Notes: a model not told the origin generated them from the sequence alone. A stretch of DNA of 64,000 bases from Persicitalea jodogahamensis (GCF_014651615.1 NZ_BMXF01000001.1:1149731-1213730), one strand, 5' to 3'; counted from the first letter of the stretch, positions 25,976 through 36,046 are shown. Made by a program: numbers and translations.

Positions 25976-27869
25976 CCGGCGATTTTATCTGTAACAATAC
26001 GGTAGTTCCGGTTGGGGTGGAATCAAAAACAAGCGTGCCACCCGAGAGCCGGGCGCGCTCGATCATGTTCTGGATGCCGATTCCTTTTTCACTAACCGCC
26101 GCGTAGTCGAAACCTACTCCATCGTCTTCCACGCACACATCGAAAGTACTGCCATCGAAAAAAAACTGAACATGCGCCTGCGTGGCCCGCGAATGTCGCA
26201 CGATGTTGGTCAACAGCTCCTGAATGATGCTATAAACATTCTGCTGCCGGGCAGGGTGCAGTTCGTCGATCCGTTTCTTCGTATAATCCTGAAAAACCAG
26301 ACGAATGGCCGAAAAATCGTTGAACCGACTCACCAGCGTTTCCACTTTGTCGGTCAGGGGGCGGTCGTTGTCTTTGACCAGATTATGACTCAAAAACCGC
26401 AGCTCACCGATGGCGCTGGTAATGAGCTCGGTCGGTTTTTGCAGACTACCGCTCCCGTGCCCCAGGTACCCCAGCGCGGCGGCCAGCGTATTGCCGATCT
26501 GGTCGTGCAGGTCGCGGCCGATGCGCTCGATTTCCTGGCGGCGTAGTTGGTCGGTTTGTGCTTTCAGCTCCCGCATCTTCCCTTGCATACTGCGCTTAAG
26601 TACCAGTTCCTGCCGAAGTTGATCGAAGGCAATGTAGCTCACGATTAGGGTCACCACTACGGGGTCGATGAGTTCCTGGCGGAAAACTGCCTGCCAGGAC
26701 AATGGCTGGAAAAGCGACAGCAAAGGGAGCAGCACCGGGATGTAGATGAGCAGATTGATCCACAGCAGCCAACGGATGCCGCGGCGGTAGGCCACCACCG
26801 AAGTGTAGGCCTGGATGACCAGGTTGGTGAGGCTGAGGGGCATTTTGGACCGGTGTACCAGCAGGTTTACTGCATCGTAATAGCGGAAAGGAAGCAAGTG
26901 CAGCAGAATGAGGGCGATGTTGATCGCCGCAAATACATAGATTACGCGCCGGTACAGAGCCCGGTTGGGCAGGGTAGACTTGACGACTTCGTAAATAAAA
27001 GGGTAGCCGGCGAAGTTGATGGCAAAAATGAGGACGATGGTGATGGTGGCGTCGTTGATGGACGTAGCGGGCGAGTAGGGCAGGAAGTTGAGATAGCCGT
27101 AGTGTGCCGCCAGTACCAGACAAAATACGACCATAAATCCTCCGTAGTAGCTCATCGCTTTGTACCGGAATATTCCGCCCACTACCAGAGCGACCAGGGT
27201 AAGTATGCCGCAAAAAAGCAATTGCAGAAGAGTGGATACCGTGCCGGCAAAAGCCGATTCTACGTAGGTAGTTCGCTCTGATAGGCGAAGGTCTATTTCG
27301 TGTACCCCCGCGTGTCGTTCGGTTCGCAGCAGCAGGAGCGTGGTGTCGCCGGGATTGAGATGGACCGGAAAAGCATACGCCAGGTAGGGAAAAAACCGAT
27401 TGGTGAGCCTGGTGCGATTCTCCATTGTACCGACCTTGTCGAGCCGGTCGGCAGTACCGACGTACAGGGTGGCCCGGTCGCAGCGATAGTGCGGAAAGGA
27501 AAGTACCAGGTCCCGGGCTGCGTTACTCGTATTGACCAGTTCGGTATACGCCCAACCTACGGGTGCATGCGCGGAACTGCCGTAAAAAACCGCATTGGGA
27601 GTCGCGTGGGGCCTGAGATTCTGCCGGGCTGATTGCCTGATTTCTGACAGCGGGGATGATAGGTCAGGAGTATAGGATGTCCCAAACCGCACGTTTTGGT
27701 TCAATGACATGGAATCAAAAGACCCATCGAGACCAACCCGGCTGCTGTCGGGATCAGGATCAGCGTATGTGGGTGTCGTTAAACGGTTGTAAATAGGCCG
27801 GGCAATGAGTAAAATGAATACCCCCACGCCCAGAATTACATTGATGCTTTGCCTTGTCGCCTCACGCAT
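25950..27869 (-). CDS. 7TM-DISM histidine kinase (HisKA_3 type), partner of the adjacent regulator
   Basis: 639 residues. An N-terminal membrane helix (about 10-25), a periplasmic 7TM-DISM extracellular domain (about 70-215), seven membrane spans (about 220-420), a short coiled coil, a HisKA_3 dimerisation motif ERIGRDLHDQIGN with phospho-acceptor His455, and a HATPase (TNIVRHSRATQ, EDDGVGFD, GIGIQNMIERA). This is the NarX/DesK-like kinase class that pairs with NarL-type regulators. The 7TM-DISM class is thought to sense small ligands, often carbohydrate-like. The last residues are SHHHH, dictated by the overlap with the regulator start. Confidence 0.9.
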   Translation of the reverse strand: MREATRQSINVILGVGVFILLIARPIYNRLTTPTYADPDPDSSRVGLDGSFDSMSLNQNVRFGTSYTPDLSSPLSEIRQSARQNLRPHATPNAVFYGSSAHAPVGWAYTELVNTSNAARDLVLSFPHYRCDRATLYVGTADRLDKVGTMENRTRLTNRFFPYLAYAFPVHLNPGDTTLLLLRTERHAGVHEIDLRLSERTTYVESAFAGTVSTLLQLLFCGILTLVALVVGGIFRYKAMSYYGGFMVVFCLVLAAHYGYLNFLPYSPATSINDATITIVLIFAINFAGYPFIYEVVKSTLPNRALYRRVIYVFAAINIALILLHLLPFRYYDAVNLLVHRSKMPLSLTNLVIQAYTSVVAYRRGIRWLLWINLLIYIPVLLPLLSLFQPLSWQAVFRQELIDPVVVTLIVSYIAFDQLRQELVLKRSMQGKMRELKAQTDQLRRQEIERIGRDLHDQIGNTLAAALGYLGHGSGSLQKPTELITSAIGELRFLSHNLVKDNDRPLTDKVETLVSRFNDFSAIRLVFQDYTKKRIDELHPARQQNVYSIIQELLTNIVRHSRATQAHVQFFFDGSTFDVCVEDDGVGFDYAAVSEKGIGIQNMIERARLSGGTLVFDSTPTGTTVLLQIKSPDAHSHHHH

Positions 27870-28167
27870 TGCCGGACTTAAAAGGACAAATTTACAGTTA
27901 TCGTCATTTCGGGGGATTTCGGGCGTGCGTTACTGATCTTGAAGTACGCTCCCTTTAAAAAAACAGTGTGCAATAAATGGAATACCGTATGTACGAAGGT
28001 ATAGCTGGTCAAAAGATTGCAATTAAGCGAAATATGAGAAATTCCTTTACCCAATTTTTTTGAAGGCCTTTTTCCGGCAGGCAGGGGGAGAAAAAATCAA
28101 AAGGACGGAAACCCTATAAGCAGGTTCCCGCCCTTCGCGATGGAAATTGCAATATGAAACAGGTAAT
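27870..28167. other. Intergenic region upstream of the kinase gene
   Basis: About 300 bp between two minus-strand genes. It holds the kinase promoter region and, at 28101-28135, the terminator of the large Ig-like gene. No gene seen. Confidence 0.6.
28101..28135 (-). terminator. Terminator of the Ig-like T9SS gene
   Basis: 13-bp stem (28101-28113 with 28123-28135, two G-U pairs in RNA) followed on the minus strand by TTTTGATTTTTT. Confidence 0.82.
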
Positions 28168-31100
28168 TTACTGCTTACTCACCCGCACAGCGCCCTGCCG
28201 ATTCAGCGCATCCACGGCTTTGATGATGTAGACGCCCGTCGGCAAAGTACCCAGCCGGAAAACTACCTCGTTGCGACCTTCCGAAAGTACCTCCTGCTGC
28301 GACTTCCGGGCGCGGCCCGTCAGGTCAAGTACCTCGAAGGTAGCCCTGCCGGCGTTAGGTGCCAATACTTCCAGGGTCATGGCATCCTGCACCGGATTGG
28401 GGAAGGCTTTCAGCGAAAGCTGCAGCGGGACATCAGTGGTTTCCGGCACGCCGACGCGGGCGTTGTTGCCGCTGCCACAGGCCCCGATGGTGGCGCCCAG
28501 CTTGAGATAGCGCTCGGCGACTTTCTCCGAAACGCATTGAGTTATGCCGTAGTAGCAGATGGTCACGTTCTGGTTTTTGTTGCCGCAGCGCACGTCGTTA
28601 ACTGTGACGGTAACCTGCTGGGTGCCCGTGCAGCCGTTGGCGTCGGTGGCCGTGACGGTGTAGGTCGTGGTGGTCTGCGGACACACCTCCACGCTGGCGC
28701 CGGTCAGGTTGCCCGGCATCCAGGTGTAGGCGTAGGCGGCCGTGCCTCCCGAGGCGTTGGCCGTCAGGGTGGTGCAGTTGCTGCCGTAGCCGAGAGTGAC
28801 GGCGTTGTTTCCGCTAATGCCTACATTGATGGTCGGGCAGGCGTTTATGGTCACACTAAGCGGGGCCGAGGCGGGGCTGGTGCAGCCGCCTACCGTGCAG
28901 GTGGCCGAGATGGAGTAGTTGCCGGGCTGGCTGAATGTGTACTGATTGCCATTCGCTGCACCAGTGCCTCCGCCCGCCGTCCAGTTGACCGTACCGGAGC
29001 ATCCTGCCGCGGTGACGGTGATGGGCTGGTTGGTCGTCGTGTTGCTGGGATTGGCCGACAAAGTCGGAGCGGGCACAGCCTCGGGTTGGGTGATGGTGAA
29101 ATTCTGGGTGGCGGTGCATCCGTTGGCGTCATTAACGGTGACGGTGTAGCTACCCGCGGACAGTCCTGAAACCGAGGCGGTGCCGTCACCAGTGGGGTTA
29201 CCGGGTGTCCAGTCGTAGGAATACGGGGCAGTGCCTCCGGTGGGCGTGTTGATGCTGGCCGCACCATTGGCTCCACCAAAACAGGCGACGTTAGTCTGCG
29301 AGGCGGGCGTTACGGCCAGAGCCGCATTGGGCTGGGTGATGGTAAAATTCTGGGTGGCGGTGCATCCGTTGGCGTCATTGACGGTGACGGTGTAGCTACC
29401 CGCGGACAGTCCTGAAACCGAGGCGGTCCCGTCACCAGTGGGGTTGCCGGGTGTCCAGTTGTAAGAGTAGGGGGAGGTTCCTCCCGTGGGGGTGTTGATG
29501 CTGGCCGCACCATTGGCACCGCCGAAACAGGCGACGTTGGTCTGCGAGGCGGGCGTGACGGCCAGCGTGCAGTTATTAATCGTCAGATTGAGCGTCTGCG
29601 AAGCATCGCTAACGCATCCATCGATGGTACAGGTCGCCGAGATGGTATAGCTGCCCGCCGCCGAGAAGGTAAAAGTGCCATCTTTGTTATCGGTGCCCCC
29701 TGATGTGTTCCAGCTGACCGTACCGCTGCACCCACTGGCCGTAACGGTGATGGGCTGGTTGGTCGTCGTGTTGCCGGGATTGGCCGACAAAGTCGGGGCG
29801 CCGGGCCGGGGCCTGACGGTGACGGTAGCGCTGCTGCCCGCCGTGGCGGTACATCCGTTGGCGTCGGTGGCCAAGACGACGGCGTAGGTCGTGGTGCTGG
29901 CCGGACTTACCGCGAAGTTCGTCCCGCTCAGGTAGCTGCTCAGCGTCTGGTTGCCGCCGCTGTTGACCGAGTAAACAACAGAATAAGGCGCGGTGCCGCC
30001 CGTCAGTGCGACGGACAAATCCGTGCCGCCGCCGGGGCAGATGGCAGTGGTTCCGTTAAAGGTAGCCGTAATAGCGGGGCAGAGGGTAGAAAAGGTCTGC
30101 TTGGCTCCGTAGGTGGTACCCGCGCTATTAATGGCGTAGGCCCGCACCGAGTAGCTGGTATTAGGCGAAAGACCCGTAATAGATTGTGAGAAGGTACCTG
30201 TGCCGCTGCCGATAACTACCTTTGTGTCGGTGGTGGTGGGCGTGCCACTGCCAACGACATACACGACGCCTCGTTCGCTCACCGTGGCGCCACCGTTATT
30301 AGTCACCTCACCGCCCAGCGTGGCGCTGGTGGTGTTCACATTGCCAGGGGCAGCCGTCGTCACGGTAGCCACCGTGACAGGCGCGTACTGAATGCTGAAC
30401 TGCGTGGCGGCATCGTTGCCGTTGGTGGCCGCGTCCTGGGCCACGTTGGCCGCCACATTCACCGTCACCGCGCCAGCCGCCGAGGGCGTTACGCTGGCTG
30501 AGTAGCCGGTGCCGCTGCCGCTGAAATTGCTGAGTGTGCCGCCCGTCACCGTTATATCGCCGGCTGCGAAGCCCGTCACGTTTTCCGAGAAGGTGAAGCT
30601 CACCGGGATGGGCGACGTGCTGGTGGTGGGGCTGGCCGGGCTGGCGATTGTCAGCGTGGGCCGGATGTTGTCGATGGTGTAGGCCTGCCCTTCAAAGGAG
30701 GTAGTAGTAACTGGATTTCCAGCTCTGTCTGTAATGGTACTACCGCCTCTGGAAGCATACGCTACAATTCGGAGCGTGCCGTTTCCAGTGATGTTATGGA
30801 CGTACAGTCCCCATGCGGCATTTCCGGGGTAGTTGGAATAACCGGCCTCCGTGGAAGAAACGTCCCCTGTGCGTTCAACGACAAAGTTTGATAGCCCCAA
30901 TCCTGTCACGTACTCGCTGTAGTCGATTCGAAATGAGACACTGCTGGCGTTTGTGGGGTTAGCATCTCGTCTGACGATTGAAAGCACGGTGGGTGGCGTC
31001 TTGTCAATCGTATAGCTTTGGCCTTCAAACGGCGCATTGCTCACGCCTGGCGTCAGGCTGGTGGCGTTGGCCAGCCGCAGTCCTACGGTACCGTCACCGC

Positions 31101-32952
31101 TGCCCGTGTTCACGCTCACGGTGTAGCTGCTGCCCGAACCCGCAACATTTGTTACACTCGCCCCGCTCACCGAGCCGGTGGTCGGCACGCTGAAATTGCT
31201 GGCCGAAAGCCCGCTCACGCTGCCGGAGAAGGTGACGGTGAAGTTTACACTGGTCGCGTTGGTCAGTTCGTTGGCCCCGCCTGTCCGAGCAATGCCTGAA
31301 ACCGTCACGGTAGCGGCAGGTGTGTTAAAAGTCTGAATTCCACCGTAACCAGTACCTGCACTATTGATGGCGTAAGCCCGCACCGAGTAGGAAGTACCCG
31401 CAGCCAGTCCTGTCACGTTTTGCGAGAAAGTACCCGTGCCGCTTCCTATTTGTACTTTGGTGTTGCTGGTGGTGGGCGTGCCGCTGCCAACCACGTACAC
31501 CACGCCCCGTTCGCTCAACGTGGCGCCACCGTTATTGGTCACCTCACCGCCCAGCGTGGCACTGGTGGTGTTCACATTGCCAGGGGCCGCTGTCGTGACG
31601 GTCGGGGTCGCAACTGGCGCGTACTGAATGCTGAATTGCGTGGCGGCGTCGTTGCCGTTGGTGGCCGCATCCTGGGCCACGTTGGCCGCCACGTTCACCG
31701 TCACGGAGCCCGCAACTGAGGGGGTGACGCTGGCGGTGTAGCTTGTGCCGCTGCCGCTGAAATTGCTGAGTGTGCCATTACCCACCGTCACATCGCCAGC
31801 TGCGAAGCCCGTCACGTTTTCTGAAAAGGTGAAGCTCACGGGGATGGGTGAGGTACCAGTGGTGGGGCTGGCCGGGCTGGCGATTGTCAGCGTGGGCCGG
31901 GTGTTGTCAACCTGATATTGCTCAATTGATGGGGTTTCGGTAAACCCGTTACCTGCCAGGTCAGCAATCTGATTTGTGGAACCAAATATTATTGCGATAG
32001 CTGCAATGCCATTTCCACTCACACCCTGTTGCGTCAAGTCATACACCCGAGGGGAAACCTGCTGAAATGATAAGGAGGAAGCAGTGGCAGTACCGAAAAA
32101 GTAGGACGTGAAATTTGATCTACCGACCCCGGTAACATCTTCACTGAAAGTGAAACGAATGGTCAGGTTGCTGGCGTTGGTAGGATTCATCGCCGGGTTG
32201 AACCGCACGGCCGATACTACCCGGGGTGGCGTCTTGTCAATAGTGTAGTTCTGGTCTGAAAAAGGCACATTGCTCACACCGGGTGTCAGGCCTGTGGCGT
32301 TGGCCAGTCGGAGCTGCACGGTACCATCGCCGGTTCCCGTGTTCACGCTCACGGTGTAGCTGCTGCCCGAACCCGACACACTTGTTACGCTCGTTCCGCT
32401 CACCGCACCCGTGGTCAACACGTTGAAGTTACTGGTCGAAAGACCGCTCACGCTGCCTGAGAAAGTGACGTTGAAGTTCACGCTGGTCGCGTTGGTCAGC
32501 TGTGGCCCCGTGCGGGTAATGCCCGTGACCGTCACGGAAGTACTTTGCGTACCCGTGCCCGACACGTTCAGGCCTGGACTATTGATCGGACAGATGGCGG
32601 CCTCGGCCGGTGAGGGCGTGTTTCTCACCCAAGCTCCCGTGGAATTGTCGGGAGGCAATGGCGTATTTGCCGTGTACAGAAAGTAGGGCTGACCATCATA
32701 GGAAAGAAACCAGGAACTGGCTTGGTTGGACCAGTAGATGGCTATACTTGATGCGGCACCCTGGCCTGCGATGGTGCCGTTTCCAATCCAGGCCTTTTTA
32801 CCATCCACCGGTTGGTTGATTTCGTTGAGCACAACCGAACCACTTATACAGCCGCCGGAAACGGTGATTGTTGTTTGGGCATGACTGCGGCTAATAGCTC
32901 CGCCCAGTAGCATAGTCCCGAAAAGGAGCAGGATTTGTAATGATTTTTTCAT
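28168..32952 (-). CDS. Large T9SS-sorted Ig-like repeat adhesin
   Basis: 1594 residues. Signal peptide ending SHAQ, then an N-terminal unrecognised domain with two early Cys, then alternating bacterial Ig-like repeats. Segments of the kind IASPASPTTSTSPIPVSFTF with the partner TVNVAANVAQDAATNGNDAA occur twice, each followed by a fibronectin-like segment (VTTAAPGNVNTTSATLGGEV), and the related SNFNVLTTGAVSGTSVTSV units also recur. Further SprB-like units (ASQTNVACFGGANGAAS) occur twice. It ends with the Cys module and a T9SS type A sorting domain. Predicted long surface fibre or adhesin; the internal duplications are near-identical in DNA. Confidence 0.87.
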   Translation of the reverse strand: MKKSLQILLLFGTMLLGGAISRSHAQTTITVSGGCISGSVVLNEINQPVDGKKAWIGNGTIAGQGAASSIAIYWSNQASSWFLSYDGQPYFLYTANTPLPPDNSTGAWVRNTPSPAEAAICPINSPGLNVSGTGTQSTSVTVTGITRTGPQLTNATSVNFNVTFSGSVSGLSTSNFNVLTTGAVSGTSVTSVSGSGSSYTVSVNTGTGDGTVQLRLANATGLTPGVSNVPFSDQNYTIDKTPPRVVSAVRFNPAMNPTNASNLTIRFTFSEDVTGVGRSNFTSYFFGTATASSLSFQQVSPRVYDLTQQGVSGNGIAAIAIIFGSTNQIADLAGNGFTETPSIEQYQVDNTRPTLTIASPASPTTGTSPIPVSFTFSENVTGFAAGDVTVGNGTLSNFSGSGTSYTASVTPSVAGSVTVNVAANVAQDAATNGNDAATQFSIQYAPVATPTVTTAAPGNVNTTSATLGGEVTNNGGATLSERGVVYVVGSGTPTTSNTKVQIGSGTGTFSQNVTGLAAGTSYSVRAYAINSAGTGYGGIQTFNTPAATVTVSGIARTGGANELTNATSVNFTVTFSGSVSGLSASNFSVPTTGSVSGASVTNVAGSGSSYTVSVNTGSGDGTVGLRLANATSLTPGVSNAPFEGQSYTIDKTPPTVLSIVRRDANPTNASSVSFRIDYSEYVTGLGLSNFVVERTGDVSSTEAGYSNYPGNAAWGLYVHNITGNGTLRIVAYASRGGSTITDRAGNPVTTTSFEGQAYTIDNIRPTLTIASPASPTTSTSPIPVSFTFSENVTGFAAGDITVTGGTLSNFSGSGTGYSASVTPSAAGAVTVNVAANVAQDAATNGNDAATQFSIQYAPVTVATVTTAAPGNVNTTSATLGGEVTNNGGATVSERGVVYVVGSGTPTTTDTKVVIGSGTGTFSQSITGLSPNTSYSVRAYAINSAGTTYGAKQTFSTLCPAITATFNGTTAICPGGGTDLSVALTGGTAPYSVVYSVNSGGNQTLSSYLSGTNFAVSPASTTTYAVVLATDANGCTATAGSSATVTVRPRPGAPTLSANPGNTTTNQPITVTASGCSGTVSWNTSGGTDNKDGTFTFSAAGSYTISATCTIDGCVSDASQTLNLTINNCTLAVTPASQTNVACFGGANGAASINTPTGGTSPYSYNWTPGNPTGDGTASVSGLSAGSYTVTVNDANGCTATQNFTITQPNAALAVTPASQTNVACFGGANGAASINTPTGGTAPYSYDWTPGNPTGDGTASVSGLSAGSYTVTVNDANGCTATQNFTITQPEAVPAPTLSANPSNTTTNQPITVTAAGCSGTVNWTAGGGTGAANGNQYTFSQPGNYSISATCTVGGCTSPASAPLSVTINACPTINVGISGNNAVTLGYGSNCTTLTANASGGTAAYAYTWMPGNLTGASVEVCPQTTTTYTVTATDANGCTGTQQVTVTVNDVRCGNKNQNVTICYYGITQCVSEKVAERYLKLGATIGACGSGNNARVGVPETTDVPLQLSLKAFPNPVQDAMTLEVLAPNAGRATFEVLDLTGRARKSQQEVLSEGRNEVVFRLGTLPTGVYIIKAVDALNRQGAVRVSKQ

Positions 32953-33004
32953 GATATGATTTGGTTTTTTTAATGATGTGCTGATGATTTGGGATTAGTG
33001 GTGT

Positions 33005-33047
33005 AAGAAAACTACGGCGAAGACGACACGTGCAATCCTCGCCGTAG
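33005..33047 (-). terminator. Terminator of the phospholipase-C-like operon
   Basis: CTACGGCGA (33012-33020) pairs with TCGCCGTAG (33039-33047). The minus strand continues TTTTCTTAC. It lies nine bases after the last gene of the operon. Confidence 0.75.
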
Positions 33048-33055
33048 CGCGTGCT

Positions 33056-33574
33056 CTAATCGCGGGGCGGAAAAATCCCGTACAGCGAAATGCAGTAGTT
33101 CATAGCCAGGTAGGGTTGCATATTATTGATGGGAATATTGCCGCCGCTCGTTCCGATACACCTGCTGCTCATCTGCGTGTTGGGGCCGGCACTGGTATAT
33201 TCCAGGTCATTGAATCCTGCGTTGGCGAGGACGTTACCCGACGGGTCTGAACTATTGCCCGATTCGGTACTGGCCATGAGCGAATGGGTGTGTGAAGGTA
33301 GGTTGGCTGCCGTCATGGTCACCGATTCGGTGCCACCCGTTTGGCCCTTTAAGTGAACCGACAGTCCGGGCCCCTGGCCCACGCCCAGCGGCACACGCCC
33401 CCGCAGGTCGGGTAAGGCGAAGGTTGTTTGACCATTGCCACCGTAGGTGGTGCCTATCAGGGAAAAGAGAGCCGAGTTTTGAGAAATAGAAAGCAACTGC
33501 CCGTCGCACTTGGCCCAGCCCTGGGGCGCAAAATCGAAGCCAAAGAGCATGATCGTTCCAATGAAAGTTTCCAT
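33056..33574 (-). CDS. Phage-tail-collar-domain protein (MdpB-like)
   Basis: 172 residues from ATG 33574 (METFIGTIMLFGFDFAPQGW); a longer frame reaches into the previous gene. METFIGTIM...PQGWAKCDGQLLSI and TFALPDLRGRVPLGVGQGPG are the tail-collar signature shared by phage tail fibre tips and the microcystin-dependent-protein family that is widespread in Bacteroidota. It ends with the family's AMNYCISLYGIFPPRD. No signal peptide. Fourth gene of the operon controlled by the first operator array; there are no phage structural genes nearby, so this is a domesticated or independent member. Function unknown. Confidence 0.85.
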   Translation of the reverse strand: METFIGTIMLFGFDFAPQGWAKCDGQLLSISQNSALFSLIGTTYGGNGQTTFALPDLRGRVPLGVGQGPGLSVHLKGQTGGTESVTMTAANLPSHTHSLMASTESGNSSDPSGNVLANAGFNDLEYTSAGPNTQMSSRCIGTSGGNIPINNMQPYLAMNYCISLYGIFPPRD

Positions 33575-33587
33575 TTTTTGTAAAGGT

Positions 33588-34262
33588 TTAAGGTTGAGGT
33601 TTATTAAAAAGATAGATGAGCTTAATGGCCAGTGAGCTGAAATAATTGGTTTTGAAATAACTATTGTCTGCCGCATCCAGCGCGGTCAGGGGCTGGCCGT
33701 TGACCGGGATAATCTGCCCGGCGTAGTCGAACAGGAAGCTACGTGGCTGGCGGATCGAGAGCTTCTCGAAAGTGAGCGAGAGCATCAGATCCCGGTTGAG
33801 CCGGTAACCCAGACCCAGGCCGCCGTCGACCCGCTGGTTGAAGACTCCGCCGCCCATTGCGTCATGGAAGGTGGCCAGGTTGACCGTCGCCACCAGGTAC
33901 AGTCCGTAGGGCACGAAGTACACCGGCCCGTACACGTGTCCGCGCTCGTCGTATTTGCGGAAGTAGCTCCCGCCAAGTTCACCCTTGGAGAGTGGAATGG
34001 CGAGCGCGGTACTCATCAGAAAAGCGGATCGCCGGGCGGGGTCGAGGTACATTTTGTTATCGATCGGCGAAATGCCCGCTTCGTACAAGCGGCCAAACAC
34101 GTAACTACCCCCCAGACTAACCCCCAGGTTGAAACCCTTGTTGATCCGGAACGACAGGCTGTCGGCAGCGGGAGCAGGCAGGGTTTTTACACCGTAGTTT
34201 TGGGCGTGGACCGCCGGAATGCTCATCACCAGGGCGATGGCGATTGGACAAAAGAGTTTCAT
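33588..34262 (-). CDS. Exported protein, probable outer-membrane beta-barrel
   Basis: 224 residues, not assigned to a named family. Signal peptide MKLFCPIAIALVMSIPAVHAQ. The mature part alternates hydrophobic and polar residues with aromatic girdles (FNLGVSLGGSYVFG, YGLYLVATVNLATF, LGLGYRLNRDLMLSLTFEKL) and ends with strand-like YFSSLAIKLIYLF, typical of a small outer-membrane barrel. It sits between the tail-collar gene (13-bp gap) and the 252-residue protein, in the same operon, so it may be the exit or anchor for that group (inference). Confidence 0.65.
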   Translation of the reverse strand: MKLFCPIAIALVMSIPAVHAQNYGVKTLPAPAADSLSFRINKGFNLGVSLGGSYVFGRLYEAGISPIDNKMYLDPARRSAFLMSTALAIPLSKGELGGSYFRKYDERGHVYGPVYFVPYGLYLVATVNLATFHDAMGGGVFNQRVDGGLGLGYRLNRDLMLSLTFEKLSIRQPRSFLFDYAGQIIPVNGQPLTALDAADNSYFKTNYFSSLAIKLIYLFNKPQP

Positions 34263-34351
34263 ACGTGATGGGGATTGAGGAGCGGCACGCGTTTGAGAAA
34301 ATCGGCGGCAGTGACAGACTGCCGCCGGTGCTTTACTTAGCTTTTACCAAC

Positions 34352-35110
34352 TTATAGGGAGGGGGCCGCACCCATGAGTTTGCCGATAATACTGTCTTTG
34401 GCAAATGTCTGATGAGCCCGCACTACAATGATCCCAATAGTATAGTACCCCTGGTTATCGTTGAAGCCGTTGCCCTGTCCGTCGAACGCCAGAATATGTG
34501 CGTTGCCGCTTTTCCCGGCCACTGCGCTCATTTGCCCTCCGCTGCCGCTATACGGAAAAAATGCGTTGGAGTTTTTAACGTTATCGCTGAAATATTCGGG
34601 TTTGCGACCGTTTTTCTTTGCCCCGTCTTTCAAACGATTGTCATCCGATGCGTAAAGTACCCCGCTTGAATCGGGCATACAGACGATGACGCCGCCTTCC
34701 CCCTTGGCGTAGTCGCCGGAGTTGGGGTCTTTGCCGTACGAGTCACGCGCCTTGCTGCCCTTGCCTTCCGGCGCCTCGAAAGCACTGCCCAGCGCAGAAA
34801 GGCTCTCGTTCCATCCTTTCACAAAGGGAGCGGCGGCTCCTTCGGTAGCGAACATCAGCACATCGCCCGCAACGGCGTTAGCAATGCCAATGACCCCCTT
34901 GACGAGATTCATCTTGGAACTGCTGAAATAGGCCGTCCCGGTGGCGTCGTAGATGATTACTTCGTCGCCCACGAGAACGTTTTCGATCGTCAGCCCGTCG
35001 GGATCGTTGCTCGATATGCCTGCAAAAATCTTGTAGGCATCGGCCTTGACCTCTTTGTTGCCACTGGCATCGCTAGAAAAATTGACATCTAATTTGATTG
35101 AATTAGCCAT
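34352..35110 (-). CDS. Uncharacterised 252-residue protein in phospholipase-like operon
   Basis: Not recognised. MANSIKLDVNFSSDAS start without signal peptide. It is Asp/Gly/Ser-rich, with a hydrophobic segment around 75-90 (GVIGIANAVAGDVLMF) and a long Lys/Gly/Asp-rich middle. It ends IIGIIVVRAHQTFAKDSIIGKL. The N-terminal 70 residues look beta-rich. It lies 48 bp downstream of the phospholipase-like gene and is surely co-transcribed. It could be a partner or cargo of that enzyme. Confidence 0.6.
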   Translation of the reverse strand: MANSIKLDVNFSSDASGNKEVKADAYKIFAGISSNDPDGLTIENVLVGDEVIIYDATGTAYFSSSKMNLVKGVIGIANAVAGDVLMFATEGAAAPFVKGWNESLSALGSAFEAPEGKGSKARDSYGKDPNSGDYAKGEGGVIVCMPDSSGVLYASDDNRLKDGAKKNGRKPEYFSDNVKNSNAFFPYSGSGGQMSAVAGKSGNAHILAFDGQGNGFNDNQGYYTIGIIVVRAHQTFAKDSIIGKLMGAAPSL

Positions 35111-35157
35111 TGTTTCTTTTGGTTAAAGGGTTGAGGAAAAAATTGAAGGATAAAATG

Positions 35158-35994
35158 CTAGTTACTTTCAAAAGGAGAGTAGGGAGCGTGCGTAGACACG
35201 GACGCCCAGGTACTGCCGGAGACTTTGTTGGTAGCCAGATTATTGGCCCCCAACTTCCGCGCGCTCTGCCAGTCGTTGCCATTGTCCACATCGTACACCC
35301 GAATCAAAATTTTGTCACTACGTAGTTTGTCGATTTCGCCGGAGGAACCTTTCCCCTCCTTTATGTTATAGACCACCCGCGAGTTGGGAACCATAAGCTG
35401 GCTGGCATCGGTGGCATCCGAGAAGCAGAAGCGGGTGGCGGGACTCATTTCGGAGTAGAGCTTTTTCCAGTCCTCATTTCCACTCAGGCAGAAAATGAAC
35501 TTGTTCGTCATGGCACTGAGGGTCGGCCACCCCTGTGCCTTGACCAGTTCCGAAAGGTTGTTGCCGTTGATGCCACTAAAAAGGTCACCAGGTGTCAGAA
35601 TCAGGTCCCGCCCCATGAAATTGGTGAGGTACCGATCGATTTCCTCAGGAAAGGTGCTTGCGTCCCCACCCGAACTCTTTATATCGAGCGATACCCCGAT
35701 AACATCGTGGCCAGGGTTATGCTCGTGCCAGACGCGCAGTTGGCTCAGGTAGTAGTCGAGGGTTTTGCCGCCGTTGGTCAGGTGGTTCACCGTGAACCAG
35801 TCCGGGGAGTTTGGCTCGTCGGGTTTCGAGTGTCGCCAGATGTCGAGTTCTACGGCCCGGCACCCGCAGTTGTAATAAGCGTCGGGTGTATCATAAAACT
35901 GTAACTGCTGATCCAGGCTCTCCTTACGGTCGTAGGAGTTGTGTGATGATTTGAAAGCAGCCTCGTTGTAGTGAAGTTGTTGGTAGTTTTCCAT
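35158..35994 (-). CDS. PI-PLC-X-like phosphodiesterase
   Basis: 278 residues from ATG 35994; a longer frame reaches into the operator array and is rejected. The fold is phosphatidylinositol-specific phospholipase C, X domain. The two catalytic His can be placed at His18 (KSSHNSYDR) and His71 (TVNHLTNGG), with Glu49 and Asp51 in AVELDIWRH, and a typical NPGHDVIGVSLDI helix-strand later. Members cleave phosphoinositides or GPI-like lipids, or related phosphodiesters, without calcium in bacteria. No signal peptide, so export, if any, is by another route. First gene of a four-gene operon whose promoter is the first of the five operator arrays. Confidence 0.82.
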   Translation of the reverse strand: MENYQQLHYNEAAFKSSHNSYDRKESLDQQLQFYDTPDAYYNCGCRAVELDIWRHSKPDEPNSPDWFTVNHLTNGGKTLDYYLSQLRVWHEHNPGHDVIGVSLDIKSSGGDASTFPEEIDRYLTNFMGRDLILTPGDLFSGINGNNLSELVKAQGWPTLSAMTNKFIFCLSGNEDWKKLYSEMSPATRFCFSDATDASQLMVPNSRVVYNIKEGKGSSGEIDKLRSDKILIRVYDVDNGNDWQSARKLGANNLATNKVSGSTWASVSTHAPYSPFESN

Positions 35995-36046
35995 AGAGGG
36001 ATTAGGAGGTAGTTTGTAAACAAAACTGACTTGAATATCTTGGCTA

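Noticed and set aside
28147-29169. 340-codon plus-strand frame at the end of the Ig-like T9SS gene
   Set aside because: The same type of antisense frame occurs opposite the conserved tail of the other T9SS genes (for example 36370-36963), so it reflects the tail DNA and is not a gene.
33056-33574. Part of a prophage or contractile injection system
   Set aside because: Only the tail-collar fold is present; there are no sheath, tube, baseplate, capsid or integrase genes, so a phage origin of the operon is not supported.
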